The position numbers and the translations under genes were made by a program. This document shows, in pieces, positions 22,175-34,285 of a DNA stretch of 64,000 nt (position 1 is its first letter; every line of letters starts with the position of its first letter). Below the pieces are notes generated by a model that worked only from the letters and a program-made list of their open reading frames with translations, searched no databases and was not told the DNA's origin. Source of the DNA: Siphlonurus alternatus. Taxonomy: Eukaryota; Arthropoda; Insecta; Ephemeroptera; Siphlonuridae. The stretch lies in contig OX463781.1 of assembly GCA_949825025.1 (NCBI GenBank), positions 42,277,469 through 42,341,468 on the forward strand. The letters are read 5' to 3'.

Positions 22175-23861
22175 CCTGACCAGCCAGGCTATCGAGGTAC
22201 TCTCTAGTCAAACACAACACAAAAATTAGCCGTTTTATAGACGAGACTCTTCCATGGAGTTTTGTGCAAAAATATATGAAGAAAATAAGGGGGAAAAAAA
22301 TTCAAACATAATATTATTTCTACATTCATAATCATTAAACAAGAATTTTTGTCCTACTTTTGCATCAATCATCATCAAAAATACATTAAAAGTAATTATT
22401 GTTAAAAAAATAATAATAATGTGTCTGAAAAAAAAAATTATATTTTGTCTAGCAATTTAGCAATGTTATAATATATTTATTTTTAGATTTTTCATCAGCA
22501 TAAAAAAATATATATATTAAGTTTAGATTTATGAGGGTATAACTGCTGCTGTTATTTTAATAAATATTAAAAAAAAAATAAACTAAAAATGGTGTAATAG
22601 AAATATGAAAGAATTAAAATTTAAGAGTCATGCATACATGATACTAAAAATAGCATTATTTTAATACAACATAAATTGGATAAACACAATAATATTTTTA
22701 ATTTTATCAATTAAAAGTTTAGTCTTAATGCTCTTACTCAAATGAAAATGATGTGACTCTTAAATTTAATGAGGCATAGAAATTGTTAGTATTTCGTCTA
22801 AATTTTGTGCTGTTAAATTATATAAAGCCCTCCTGTAGCTGAGCAGCAAACAATTCCACAGAAAGATATCACGAAATAGATCTGCAAAGGAAAGCTGTGT
22901 TGTATAAAGTTTGTAGTTTTGAGACTAGATCCGTTAAGAGTGCATATTAAATTTATGCAAATCCCATGGACCGTAGCAATGTAAAAATTAATCTCTGCAC
23001 TCTTGCTGAGAAAATTAGGAACTTACACTGATGATTTAATCCTGTGGCATTTTCTGACGTTCAGAAAAATGAAAATTCTATAGGTAAATATTAAATATTA
23101 GTGTAAAATAAATTGTAATAATTATTAATACTGGCTCGTTATATTAGAATTCATAAAATTATAATTAGTAATTCATACATAAAAAAAAAACTTTGTAGTT
23201 CTTGTAATAAAAATAAAAGACTTAAAAATTATTAATAAAAAAATAATAATTATAAAAAAAAATTGCACATGCAGTGCATGTTAAAAAAATAGTAATAATA
23301 ATTAGTAGTAAAATTAAAAAAAAAAAAAAGCCTCTGTCTGTGTCTTTCATTGTTGATGTTACGCATTGTTCTCTCGGCCTTTAAAAAAAAAAATTAAAAT
23401 TATGCATAGTTGACATTCATACTAGAACTCCCTGGCAATGTTTAGTTTGGGTACAATATTGTATAATACACTACACATTTAATTTTTTTACTTCCACAAG
23501 AAAAAAAAATATTTATTTGCCTTATTGCCAGAAAAATTAGCAAAAAAAAATATATATAAATATATATTTTTCAATTTTATTATTTTACTTAAAACAATGG
23601 ATTGCAGCAGCTGTGGTTGATGATGATGAACAATAAAATTAATATATTGTTTTTACAATAAAACATCCACAGATTCTAATTAAATAATATTATAATTAAT
23701 AGGCCTATATATATTAATTAATACTGCAGTCATTATTTAATGTCCGTATAAAGGCTCGTCGTTTTTTGCTGATATTGTCGTTTTTTGCTGTGATATTATT
23801 ATTTAATACGTTCGCAAATTTTAAAATATTAATTTTCTTTTGTTATTATCAAAGAGTTCAC

Positions 23862-24009
23862 CCCATTTGCCATCAGAGACCGACATATCTTATGGTCAGA
23901 TTTGCCAAAATATCTTATGGTTTCGCCGCGGGACACTTTAAAGCGACGCTTCAGACATTTTGGTAAAATACGCTGCCATAAGACTCGAATGTCGCTGATT
24001 GCTGCGATG
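23862..24009. repeat. weak inverted repeat, possible MITE
   Basis: CATCAGAGACCGACATATCT near the left end pairs imperfectly with GAATGTCGCTGATTGCTGCG at the right. ATCTTATGG also occurs twice. Lies in the region that may be the ANO8 3' UTR. Confidence 0.4.
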
Positions 24010-24284
24010 TAAAAAAAAAAAAAAAAAGTATTTGATTTTTAAATGTGCAAACAATTTTGATGCAAAAAAAAAAAATAAAAAAGAAGTACGTGAAATAAAA
24101 AAAAAAATATGAAGTAAAATGGTACAAAAAATCTTAATTTTAAAGCATCAGAATTGTGTAAATATTTTTTAATTTATTGCAAATATATTTATCATTGTAT
24201 AATTTAATGCGATGTTGATTTGTTATTCACAGAAATGTATTTATGTGCTCAAAGTGCCTATTGCAGAAACCTGTCGTTTTGAGA

Positions 24285-24290
24285 AATAAA
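24285..24290 (+). promoter_or_regulatory. candidate poly(A) signal for ANO8
   Basis: An AATAAA follows a mixed-composition stretch (GTGCCTATTGCAGAAACCTG) and precedes TGTTGTAC. It would give a 3' UTR of about 2.1 kb. Many other AATAAA words occur in this AT-rich DNA, including one near 22558, so the choice is weak. Confidence 0.3.
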
Positions 24291-25262
24291 TGTTGTACAT
24301 AGCTCAAATAATGATTTATTATTTTTTTATATTCCATTTTAAATAATAATATTATAAAAAGTGCAATCTAAGCATGTAAAACTTTTTCTTTTAAACCATT
24401 TACAAACAAAATTTTATTCTTTTGACAAAACTTTTTTTTTTTTTTTTTTTATGCGAGTAAATAATTTAATAAAGCAACAAGAAATACCTTCTAATCGATC
24501 AACTGTTCTTGATTGACTCGAGTTAGGACTTTTTTTTGCTTCCACAGAAGAGATTAGTTATTTATTTCTTCTTTCTCATGATACAATAATAGATATATAA
24601 ATGGCTTAATTTGATTTATTATTTAATGAAATTAAGGTATTGGAAAAAAAAACAGGAGAAAACACTTTAATGATGATGTATTTGAAAAATTTATACTATG
24701 TGTGATTTTTCAATAAATATACACATTAAAAGCATAACAATATATTTTACGCTCATATTACACCTATAGGGACTCCCCTCTAATTGTAAGTGCATGCATG
24801 ATGAATCAATAGAGATATGCGAAATAATTATGCTCCGTTTATTAATTAACTTTTCAGATATTGCATGGTAATGTCACTGATGATGGGACAAAGGAAGATA
24901 TCTTGCAGCTGTAGTCATGTATGTCAGGCATCACATTTTGATGTATAAATAATTATATAAAGGGAGCTGCGACAGAAATATTGGCTTGATGGTGGCGCCT
25001 CTAACGGTTAATTACCAAAGTTAATATTTTAGCAGGAGAGAATAATTAAAAATTTGAAGAAAATATCGAATCTGTCAAAGTTATGATTGTGGATTGCAGT
25101 GCAAATTTCCAAATTATTAATGTTAATTAATTTGCTTATAAAAATTATGTAATATTTTATTCACCTACTGAAATAGAATTCATATTATACTTAAATCTTG
25201 TACGTAAATTATGTATTTCCACAGACATTTCAATGGTTATGTATTAATTTCGATCGATATTA

Positions 25263-26179
25263 CGAGGGTCGTATGATAAGTTCCTTATGTCGTATAGAAA
25301 AAATCCGGCTAGATAAAATTAACAACTGTACCAGGTTAAGTAATATTTCAGTAGGTCAGATACAAATTTTTACCCCGATATCACTTATATTAATTTCTGG
25401 GGGTCAGTTTTCGTGAAGCACGGTCGGGAAATTAAAATTTGACCAAAAATTAGTACTTTTTACCAGTTTCAATATCTGTTGCAGAAAAAAGTTGATGCAT
25501 GGGAAATTCATGAAAATCTCGTGAAAACATCAGAAAACCTTACTCTATCAGGCTCTAGTGCTGTTTATTTGTTGCCTAAATTTTTAATAGGATATATGCC
25601 TCACTGAAGTGTACCCTTCACTGTTTGGCCAAAATCATCTGTCATTTAAGATTTCATTAAAAAAATACACAAAATTTTGAATACAGACAGTCTTATGTAA
25701 CATCAGCAAATAGCAGAGATTATGGGCTTTCTAATGATATAATTATATTACATCTCCAATGAAAAATTACGACGAAAAAACTTGCCGCGTTAGGGGTGCC
25801 GCAAATGAGCTTTTTAAGGCCCAAAAAAAGGGTGGTGACGGTCCATGAAATTTCATAATTGCTTGTTTTTAAAGCAAAAATCAAACTATTTGCGGTGTCT
25901 GGTGGCACAGAATAGATCATTGGATCACGGCGCAATACCAAAGATAAAAAAACATCCCTGGAATATCACAGCAGTGGGTGTTATACCGGTTCAAAGTTCA
26001 AATTTAGTCAATTTTGAGGGAGCTTCACGAAAACTGACCCCCAGAAATTAATATAAGTGATATCGGGGTAAAAATTTGTATCTGACCTATTGAAATATCA
26101 CTTAAGTCGGTACAGTTGTTAATTTTATCTCGCTGGATTTTTTTCTATACGACTTAAGGAACTTATCATACGACCCTCG
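25263..26179. mobile_element. Tc1/mariner-type non-autonomous element
   Basis: TA dinucleotides flank CGAGGGTCGTATGATAAGTT and its complement. Terminal inverted repeats are about 160 bp, carrying on through CCCCGATATCACTTATATTA and CTGGGGGTCAGTTTTCGTGA. The CGAGGGT...AAGTTCC end resembles mariner-like termini. The ~600-bp interior has no transposase ORF. Confidence 0.8.
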
Positions 26180-26267
26180 TATATTGTATCGTTCGCACTT
26201 CTTACTTTTATTATATCTTTATACTGCATTGAGTCATGACACTCCATTTTAAAAAAAAAAAATCTAA

Positions 26268-26585
26268 TGGAGTATCGATCTCAATTTTTTTATTGCAGAA
26301 ATGGATAAAGCGTGAAACCCTGATTTTTTTTTTTTTTTCAGATTTTTTAGAGACCGGGAAGTATTTTTAAAAAATTATTGAAAGTCCTTTTTGTGACGTC
26401 ACGTGGCGGCAAGTCCTATCTTTTCCTTAAGGAGCGGCGTCTCGTGACGTCACAAAAATAACTTTCAATCATTTTTTAAAAATATTGTTTCCGGGCTCTA
26501 AAAAATCTGAAAAAAAATCAGAGTAGCATAACTTTGCACTCTGTATCCATTTCTGCAATAAAAAAAAATTGAGGTCGATACTCCA
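26268..26585. mobile_element. PAL-family palindromic MITE, copy 3
   Basis: Termini TGGAGTATCGATCTCAA and TTGAGGTCGATACTCCA. Internal words AGAAATGGATAAAG, CAGATTTTTTAGAGACCGGG and their complements. The core carries two TGACGTCAC motifs in inverted orientation and is nearly the same as in copy 4. Confidence 0.85.
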
Positions 26586-27288
26586 TTTAGGCAGCCAGCA
26601 TTGTCACCTAAAATACCTAAATGTAGTTAATTCGTCTTATTGAAATAAAAAAGTACTTCATGTCAATCTTCACATATCAAATAATTGTTAACAGTTCCTT
26701 CATTAAAATCTGCATTAACTATTAATGAGTTTTGAAATGTATTAATTACAACAGTGCTTCAAAGCATAATTTATTAATTACTCCAAAGTTTCATACTTTT
26801 GTAAATTCAATTACACTCCGTCTTCTCCCCTCGAAGTATGCAACCCCTCCTGCAGTTGAGTTATGCGGGTGGAGGAATTCAAGGGGCCTCTTGATCTTCC
26901 ACGTCATCTTTTCGTATCGTCAGCTCTAATTCATACCAAATCATCGGAAGAATTAATGAACTATATTAAAAAAACTTTTGCTTTTAAACATTAAATTTAA
27001 TGTAATGTATGTCTAATTATCTCTTTCAGCAAATTCCAAACTGTAATTTTTGGCGGTTAGGTGCAAGAATGGGCTTGCCTAAATCTCGCCGCAATAAAGA
27101 TATTTTCTATTCTATTCTAGTCATCTTCGTTATAATGAGATAAAATGTTATATGGTTATAATCTAATATACTAATCTAATGTCAACACAATGTATGCCTT
27201 TTTTGTCAAGAAATTAACAATAAATATTAATAAAAATACATTTGGCACTTTGAACAATTTAAGCAACATTCATGTCATTCTTACGCTA

Positions 27289-27503
27289 CAGTCAAATTTA
27301 TGTAATATTACTGCCGGAAGTAGCCGGAAGTGATAGGTTTCTGATCGTCTTGTTCATGTCTGAGCTTTGAAAATTTATGTACATGTTAGTAATATTCTTA
27401 CGAACCTCTGTAGCCAAAATTTCAAAATGAAAATGCGAATAGGAAGGTCAGAAATCTCTCACTTCCGGGTACTTCTGGCGGGAATATTAAATTAATTTGA
27501 CTG
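27289..27503. mobile_element. 215-bp TA-flanked MITE, copy 1
   Basis: TA target duplication, ends CAGTCAAATT and AATTTGACTG, and an inner pair CCGGAAGTAGCCGGAAGTGA against TCACTTCCGGGTACTTCTGG. Same length as the copy at 27887. Confidence 0.8.
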
Positions 27504-27886
27504 TATTTCTAAGAAAATTAGGCACCATTATCGGCTTCCTTGTAAGCATTTATAAGATTTTTTAATAAGTGCAGAGCTAACCTAAAAGTTGTTGTAAATA
27601 AAATACAAAAGAGAGAATGAAATTTGTTCCTATATAATAAAATAATGTAAATATACCACAATAGCTTGTGGCGAGATCATGATTTTTACATCATGGGCGA
27701 GATATTAGAGCATTAGTGCATGTATGAAGCTATATCATATATAATAATGCGTACCATGGTCATATCTCATATCATTGTTGAAGTCTATATATAAGAACAT
27801 TATTTGAATTCAAACTTTATTTTACTGTTCATGCTTGCTTATTAATAAAGATTAAAATTTATTTTTGTTACTAGTGCTGATATTTA

Positions 27887-28101
27887 TAGTCAAATTTATA
27901 TTATATCCCCTCCGGAAGTAGCCGGAAGTGAAAGGTTTCTAGTCTTCTCATTCGTAATTCAACGTTGAAATTTAACATATAGGTCAGTACTTTTACTGTA
28001 GACCCCTCTATAGAATATAAAAAATGAATTACAAAAACAGAAGAGCTGCAAACTTCACACTTCCGGCTACTTCCGGAAAGAATATAAAATTAATTTGACT
28101 G
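27887..28101. mobile_element. 215-bp TA-flanked MITE, copy 2
   Basis: Same family as 27289-27503: TA-flanked, TAGTCAAATT and AATTTGACTG ends, CCGGAAGTAGCCGGAAGTGA and ACACTTCCGGCTACTTCCGG. Only ~380 bp from copy 1. Confidence 0.8.
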
Positions 28102-29105
28102 TAGTTTGCTTTAATTTTACTATAAAGTGGAAACATATTTTTTTTCTTAAACAGTTTTACACTTTTACTACTTATATGATATAAAATTTATATTTATTTT
28201 TATAAATAAAACATTTTTTTTTTATTTTATTCAGACAATTTATTTAATCGACATATTTACGTACAAAGAGTACAGCCAGCTTTACTTGGAAAGTTTGATA
28301 GTAATAGATAGAAAACAAACAACACATTTTGTTATTAATTACACAACACACAGTCAACAGCAGCTACTTCCCATTAACAATATTTAATCTCTAGTAACAA
28401 TAAATATTACACGTTTTCTCATAACATTTTATAGCAATATCTCATAATTATATAATATCATCATAAAAAAACATGTTTCTGTGATCCGAGGTAGATCATG
28501 CTCTTAAATATATAATTATATATATAAAAAAAAGAATAAAAATTTGAATATAAAATTAAATGGCAGTTTTTGTAGTTACAAACTTTGATTTTTAAACAAA
28601 AAAATTATTTTTATCAAAACAGCAAATGGTAAAATAATCTGCAAAAAAAGTAAATATCTGGAAGTACTATATATTGGCAATTTTTATTTTAAAGGAAATG
28701 CTATATTTGGGAAGCTTAAAATACTACTAAAATATTAACATTTAACACAAATATATCATAGACTTTTAGTATACAATACAAATATAGTGTATTTTATCAT
28801 GTTATAATAACATAAGAGTATACGTAGTTTTGAAAATCAGAAAAAAAAAACAGTGGTCCATTTTGAAGAGTTACAGCCAAGATTTTGAGAAGCAAAATTA
28901 ATCCCTGTCCCTAAATTTAAGTTTTTTTGACTATATACCTACGTCACTATATGAAGGTATCAAATAAACATATATTCTATAACTACTTCATTAATTGGAT
29001 ATATAATTACATCTGATTGAAATTATATATATAACAACATCAGTTCAGTAATATAGTTATTTATAGTTTCTTTGGCCAATAGAACATATAATGATGACAT
29101 AAAGT
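28102..29105. other. region 3' of the GPCR gene
   Basis: AT-rich, several TTTATT (minus-strand AATAAA) words; presumed GPCR 3' UTR and flank. Nothing else seen. Confidence 0.5.
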
Positions 29106-30614
29106 TTAGCGAGCGTAAGCAGGGTTTTGCCTGACCGGACGCTGACCGGTGTTAGCCCTGGGGGTATTGTATTTTGGGTGAAAAGCCCCCAGAGCAGCCT
29201 CATTAGTAGATGAGTTTCGATTCATTGCAGGAATTCGAAACTGTGCAAGTTTTACTGGTAATGGTACACAAGAGCGTAAACTTAAAGCCCTTTGAACTTT
29301 CTGTAAAAAATTTCTATTTAATAACCAATAAACTACTGGATTAATAGCAGAATGAGCATGACCTAATAATAAAAAAAAAGGTAATAATAATAATGATATT
29401 TCTTTAGCTGATGTATTATCAGGTAATAATTCATTAGTAATTGAGCATGTTAAAAATGGTATCCAACAAGCAGCAAATACAGCAACTAAAGCCATTAACA
29501 TAGTTGCTAAACGTCGTCTACTTCTGAATGATTGAGCACTATAGGTTTTAACTAATGGAGGTCTAACTGGTCGTGATAAATTTCTAGCAGGACGTAATCT
29601 ACGATTTGCTTTAACTATTGTTCTATCTGATCTTATAGCTCTTAAATGTGTTGATTGTAAATTTGATTGTATTTTACTATTTCTTCTTTTACGTTGTCGT
29701 TCTAATTCAGCATCTTGTTCTCTTAAACTTGCTAAATCTGCTGCAATTTGTAATTCTTTTAAACCACCTTCATCAGATGAATTTTCATCTTGTGTTTTAG
29801 GAGGACATGGTATTAATCTGGACGGTTGTTCTTTTGCAATTAAAACCATTTGACGTGGTCTTTGAAGTTGTCTTAATTGTAATTCACAAGCTGCTGCAGC
29901 TGTTACTACTGGTGCTGCTGCTAGTGATGATGCAGTACGATATAATCTACTTCCTACTGAAGCATGACATACTGCTACTGTTACTCCTGGTACAACAAAA
30001 ACCACAAATGTATGACATAATAAATAAGTAAGTCGTAAAACTCCTGATCCCCAAATTTCTTCACAAATACCAACATATTCTGCACCAATTATAGTACGAA
30101 CATAAAGAACTGGGGCAGACACTAATGCAGCACCAATCCATACAACACCAATCATACTAGCTGCAAGATGTTCTTGGCATAATCTTGAAAATATACGTGG
30201 ATGTTTTACAGCAGCATATCTATCTAAAGATAACATCATTAAAGAAAATGTACTTGCAGCAACAGGTAAAGATTGTATATAAAATATTGTTTTACATAAC
30301 CAATTTAATCCAATTAAACCTTTTTGTATACTCATGGCAGCTGATATTGGTCCACTTATAGCAGTTACTAATAAATCTGATATACATAAATTAATTAATA
30401 AATTATTTCTTACAGGTAAATGTCTAGCATTTTGATAAGCAGCTAATATAATTAATACATTACCAGTAACACCTACAACAAATACTATAGAATATAGAAT
30501 AAGTAATGCCAATTCTCCTGATTCAAGTTCACTTGGTGTAGGCCATGATGAAAATGAAGCACCATCGTTTATGTTGTTATTATTATTTGTAAAGTTTGTT
30601 GACACTGCATTCAT
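29106..30614 (-). CDS. intronless class A (rhodopsin-like) G-protein-coupled receptor, orphan
   Basis: 502 residues. An in-frame TAG lies 9 nt before the ATG (ACAAC context), which supports this start. TM1 36-60 (GNVLI), TM2 71-95 (NLLINLCISD), TM3 107-132 ending in DRY 131-133, TM4 150-172, TM5 192-217, TM6 368-392 with CWIP 383-386, TM7 404-432 with NPVVY 425-429. Cys107 and Cys184 can form the usual extracellular disulfide. NFT near the N terminus is a glycosylation site. The third intracellular loop is very long (~150 residues) and strongly basic near its end. The layout resembles peptide or amine receptors, but I cannot name the ligand. Third positions are mostly A/T except in the last ~60 codons. 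Confidence 0.9.
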   Translation of the reverse strand: MNAVSTNFTNNNNNINDGASFSSWPTPSELESGELALLILYSIVFVVGVTGNVLIILAAYQNARHLPVRNNLLINLCISDLLVTAISGPISAAMSIQKGLIGLNWLCKTIFYIQSLPVAASTFSLMMLSLDRYAAVKHPRIFSRLCQEHLAASMIGVVWIGAALVSAPVLYVRTIIGAEYVGICEEIWGSGVLRLTYLLCHTFVVFVVPGVTVAVCHASVGSRLYRTASSLAAAPVVTAAAACELQLRQLQRPRQMVLIAKEQPSRLIPCPPKTQDENSSDEGGLKELQIAADLASLREQDAELERQRKRRNSKIQSNLQSTHLRAIRSDRTIVKANRRLRPARNLSRPVRPPLVKTYSAQSFRSRRRLATMLMALVAVFAACWIPFLTCSITNELLPDNTSAKEISLLLLPFFLLLGHAHSAINPVVYWLLNRNFLQKVQRALSLRSCVPLPVKLAQFRIPAMNRNSSTNEAALGAFHPKYNTPRANTGQRPVRQNPAYAR

Positions 30615-31497
30615 GTTGTCCTAGAGCTTCATTCTCCTCTCCTCTTTTGTCTACTCTAGCAGATGATCAAGTTACCTTCATCTTCTTTTTGACTTCCCTG
30701 CTGTGAACAGAGACGACAGAATTTCTATAGGACCTTTTCTATTAACTTTTAACATTGGATAATATGAGAGCCTCTGTAATTAAATTCCCTCATTAACGTA
30801 GCCAATTACCTTTACCACGGGCTGTAAAACACACAATCCCTTTATCTCTCCTATCTCTCTCTCTTATTATATAATTGAACCTTTTTCATCACTAATATGT
30901 TTGACTTTGAAACACATGCACAACTGATCTTCACGAATATAATAAAGTTAATTTTTGACCTCTGAAATTTCATCCGTATCAAAGACTTTGTTTTCTTGTG
31001 CCAGGGATATGCCTGCCCGCAGTCTTCTCTTAATTACGGTATAAGTGATTTGACCATATATCATAAAAAATGTGCTGAGAGTATGCGTTTCGTTTTTATT
31101 TTGGAATACAAATTGGGATTTGAAAATAAATTTTTAATAAATTTAGAAACTGAAGGATAAATTTGTTACTTTTAAGTACAAAGATATTCTAAAATCAAGT
31201 ATTATAAAAGAATGTTCACAAGTTTAGAATTTATCAATAATTCACAAAGAAGACAAAAAAAAAATATAAATATATCTCTGTGATAAAGAGTGACGCATAT
31301 TTATTATTTATTTCAAATTTACATTTAGAGTTCTTAAAACACAATCATTGGTATCTTAAATATATTTTAAAATCTCTGCTAAAATAGAACACTTATACAA
31401 ATAATTAAAACTACTGAGTAGAAATATTATTAAATTATATTTTAAATTAATATGTCTTCTTTTGTAGGGATAAAAAGACATATAATAGTATACTATA
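30615..31497. other. region 5' of the GPCR gene
   Basis: Presumed 5' UTR and promoter of the minus-strand GPCR. The first 50 bp are purine-rich on the minus strand (GAGGAGAGGAG). No core promoter motif assigned. Confidence 0.4.
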
Positions 31498-32015
31498 GAT
31501 GCGATTCACAAAACAGTTATCTAGAAAGTTATCCAGTAATCGTGGTTAGCGCCAGTCTCAATAACACTAAACGTGGTTATAGTGTTAAGGGTAAGATAAT
31601 ACGAAACATCGATTGTTGATAGTCCCATTTGATTAACATGTAAACCTTAGCAACCTCATAACAATTCTGAATTTTTTTCGAGAGACAGTTCTTAGCACCA
31701 AAAAAATGTGGAAAAAATTTCAAAACAATCGGACGATCCAATTTTTTTAAATGAATTTTTTAAATTTTCAGTACAGGGCTTTCCCATGGAGACCTAAACT
31801 AAGAAATTAATTTTAAAAAATTGGATCATCCAATTGTTTTGAAATTTTTTCCACATTTTTTTGGTGCTAAGAACTGTCTCTCAAAAAAAAAAAAAAAAAT
31901 CAGAATTATTATAAGGTTGCTAAGGTTTACATGTTAATCAAATGAGACTACAACAATAGATGTTTCGTGTTATCTTACTCTTAAACCTTGATAAATGCCT
32001 TCGTGAATTACGCCC
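31498..32015. mobile_element. long palindromic element with ATTCAC-type ends
   Basis: Ends GCGATTCACAAAACAGTTA and CTTCGTGAATTACGCCC. Long inner arms pair: CTTAGCACCAAAAAAATGTG with ACATTTTTTTGGTGCTAAGA, and CATGTAAACCTTAGCAACCT with AGGTTGCTAAGGTTTACATG. Centre near 31770. Ends relate it to the hairpins at 49290 and 63217. Confidence 0.75.
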
Positions 32016-32443
32016 AAGCTTATATTTTCTATTTAAATTAAATTTTTTCACATTTAAATAAATAAAAAAATTATTATAAAGATTTATTTATTAAACTTGA
32101 ATTAAATATTTTTCTATTAAATTGATTAAAAAAGTAATATTTCAAAATCAATTACGACAAATTCAATATATATAATTTCTATTTAGTTTTAAGGTAGTTT
32201 CTAATGTCATGTACCTTTATTTATCAATGATGCAAATTACAATCTTGACGACGTGTTTCAATTTAGTTTCTCTGGCAAACTGCTGGTAAAGACAGGGAGA
32301 ACTAAAAGTTGGTTGATGACAAACTACTTGATTGCAAATCTTGTTGCTTATTCTGAACACGTCCAAAGGTCCAGTCTTAGTCATCAGCTTCTGAAACATA
32401 AAATTACAGATGTTCTAAGTCACCATGCTATTTATATCTTATG

Positions 32444-32474
<31 letters not shown>

Positions 32475-34017
32475 AAAGAAAAGAAAGTGTTTTCAGACAC
32501 AAAATGATATGAACGCTTTAAGGCATAATATTTTTAAAGGAAAACGTTTTTTTAACATTGAATGAGTCTCATATACTTTAATGGAAACATGAATCTATGG
32601 TAAAATATGAGAGACATGTTTTAAAAACAAAGAAGATAGCATGTACACATTAAACTAAAGACTTTCATTGCTTACTAAAAGTGCGTGCTGTCATGTATAT
32701 GAGTGAAGAATAAAAAGGAAAGTAAAATATGTAAGTAAAAAGGAATAAAAACAAACAGCTTTTTTTCTTGTTTATTATTTTTTTTTTCTATATACATTTG
32801 GCAATTTTTTCGCTATATGACATATTGCAAACAAAAAGTTACTAAATACATATTTTTATTTCTTTTTAACTGTAAAAATTTTCAAAGGTTACTTTTTTTT
32901 ATAATATTTTATCTTATACCTTTTAATGTTTTTTTTTCGTTTTTTTTTTTTTTCTAAAAATACCAAACTCCCATATAATACTTAAAGTATATAAATTTTA
33001 ATGGGCATATAATTTATAAATATATATTTTGTGATATAATATACGTTCATATTATATATTTTTTTAAAAAATGGTATATCAAAGAATATTTGGTTTTGTG
33101 TACGAAAATCATTCTACCTTCATTTGTTATAATTTTAAACAGTTAATAATTCTTCGGTAATAATACAAAATCCAAAATCCAAAATAGAACTTAGAAATCT
33201 TATATAGAATAAAATTTCAAAGCTTTTCTTTCCTTTCATGTGTGCATCTTTTCTTTTCAGAAACTAAAGCTCTAATATTTTATTCTATTATAATATTCTC
33301 GATATATACTAACAAGAGACTACATTATATTTTATTTGAGAAGTTTAAAATTATTGTGATACAATAAAAAGTATATAATTCAAGTATCACAATTGTCAAC
33401 ACACTGTACTTTCCAATACACTAAATTTTTAGATGCTGAATTATTGGTTTCAGTACTTTATGTCACTACAAAATTGTTCTTATTTCATCTTACTTCCAAC
33501 GTTTTTTACCAATAAAGTACTTCATCTAAGTACAAATTTGGTACTGAAAAGAGATAATCAATAATAATTTAAGTATACAAAAAATTGACTTTTTTTTCAG
33601 TACCAAATTTATACTTGGATTAAGTATAGTAGTTTATAGGTCAAAGTACTCGATGTAAGATGAAATTAGAACTTGAACTGACATAATTTAAAACAAATTT
33701 TAATCAATCAAGAGTATTATTCCTTGAAATCATTTTTAAGTAACAAACTTCCTGAGGATATAGTAAAAATATAAGGAGCTTTGTGTTTTAATTAGTATGA
33801 ATTGCTTGTTAAAATTAGTGCTACTTTATGTGATTTATTTTTCATTGATATTGTGTGTCATGTCAGTGTTTGTTTTGTCTGTCTATTTTTTTCAAAATTC
33901 AATTATGATGTGAACCTATGTTTGTTTGTCTTGTACAACCTGAAAGTTCAAATGAATAAAATAAAAAATTAATAAAATAAATAAACTATTTCAGCATATA
34001 AAAGTTTAGTGTGAATA

Positions 34018-34285
34018 CAGTCAAATTAATTTAAAATTTCCTACATATGGCAGTAACCGTAAGTGTATGATTTCCTATCTGAATTTCTTTACATTCTAAA
34101 AATTTACATACGAAATCAATGGTCATGAGGAAAAATTCAGAAATATATATCCAGATTTCTTAGTAGCTTTGCTTAATATCGTTGTAACCATGGTTACTGA
34201 CAATACTGTTTGTTTGTTTTTTTCCTTTGACAGAAAAGTTATTGACAAGAAGATAAGATATTGGAATGTTAAGGCTACTTGACTG
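34018..34285. mobile_element. probable third, diverged member of the CAGTCAAATT MITE family
   Basis: TA on both sides, left CAGTCAAATTAATTTAAAAT, right GGCTACTTGACTG. It lacks the clear CCGGAAGT boxes and is 268 bp long. Confidence 0.5.

Larger units (their letters stand above)
22175..25262. other. ANO8 3' UTR and downstream AT-rich DNA
   Basis: Very AT-rich with many A and T runs. Contains the candidate poly(A) signal at 24285 and a weak inverted repeat at 23862. No coding frame with recognisable content. Confidence 0.6.
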
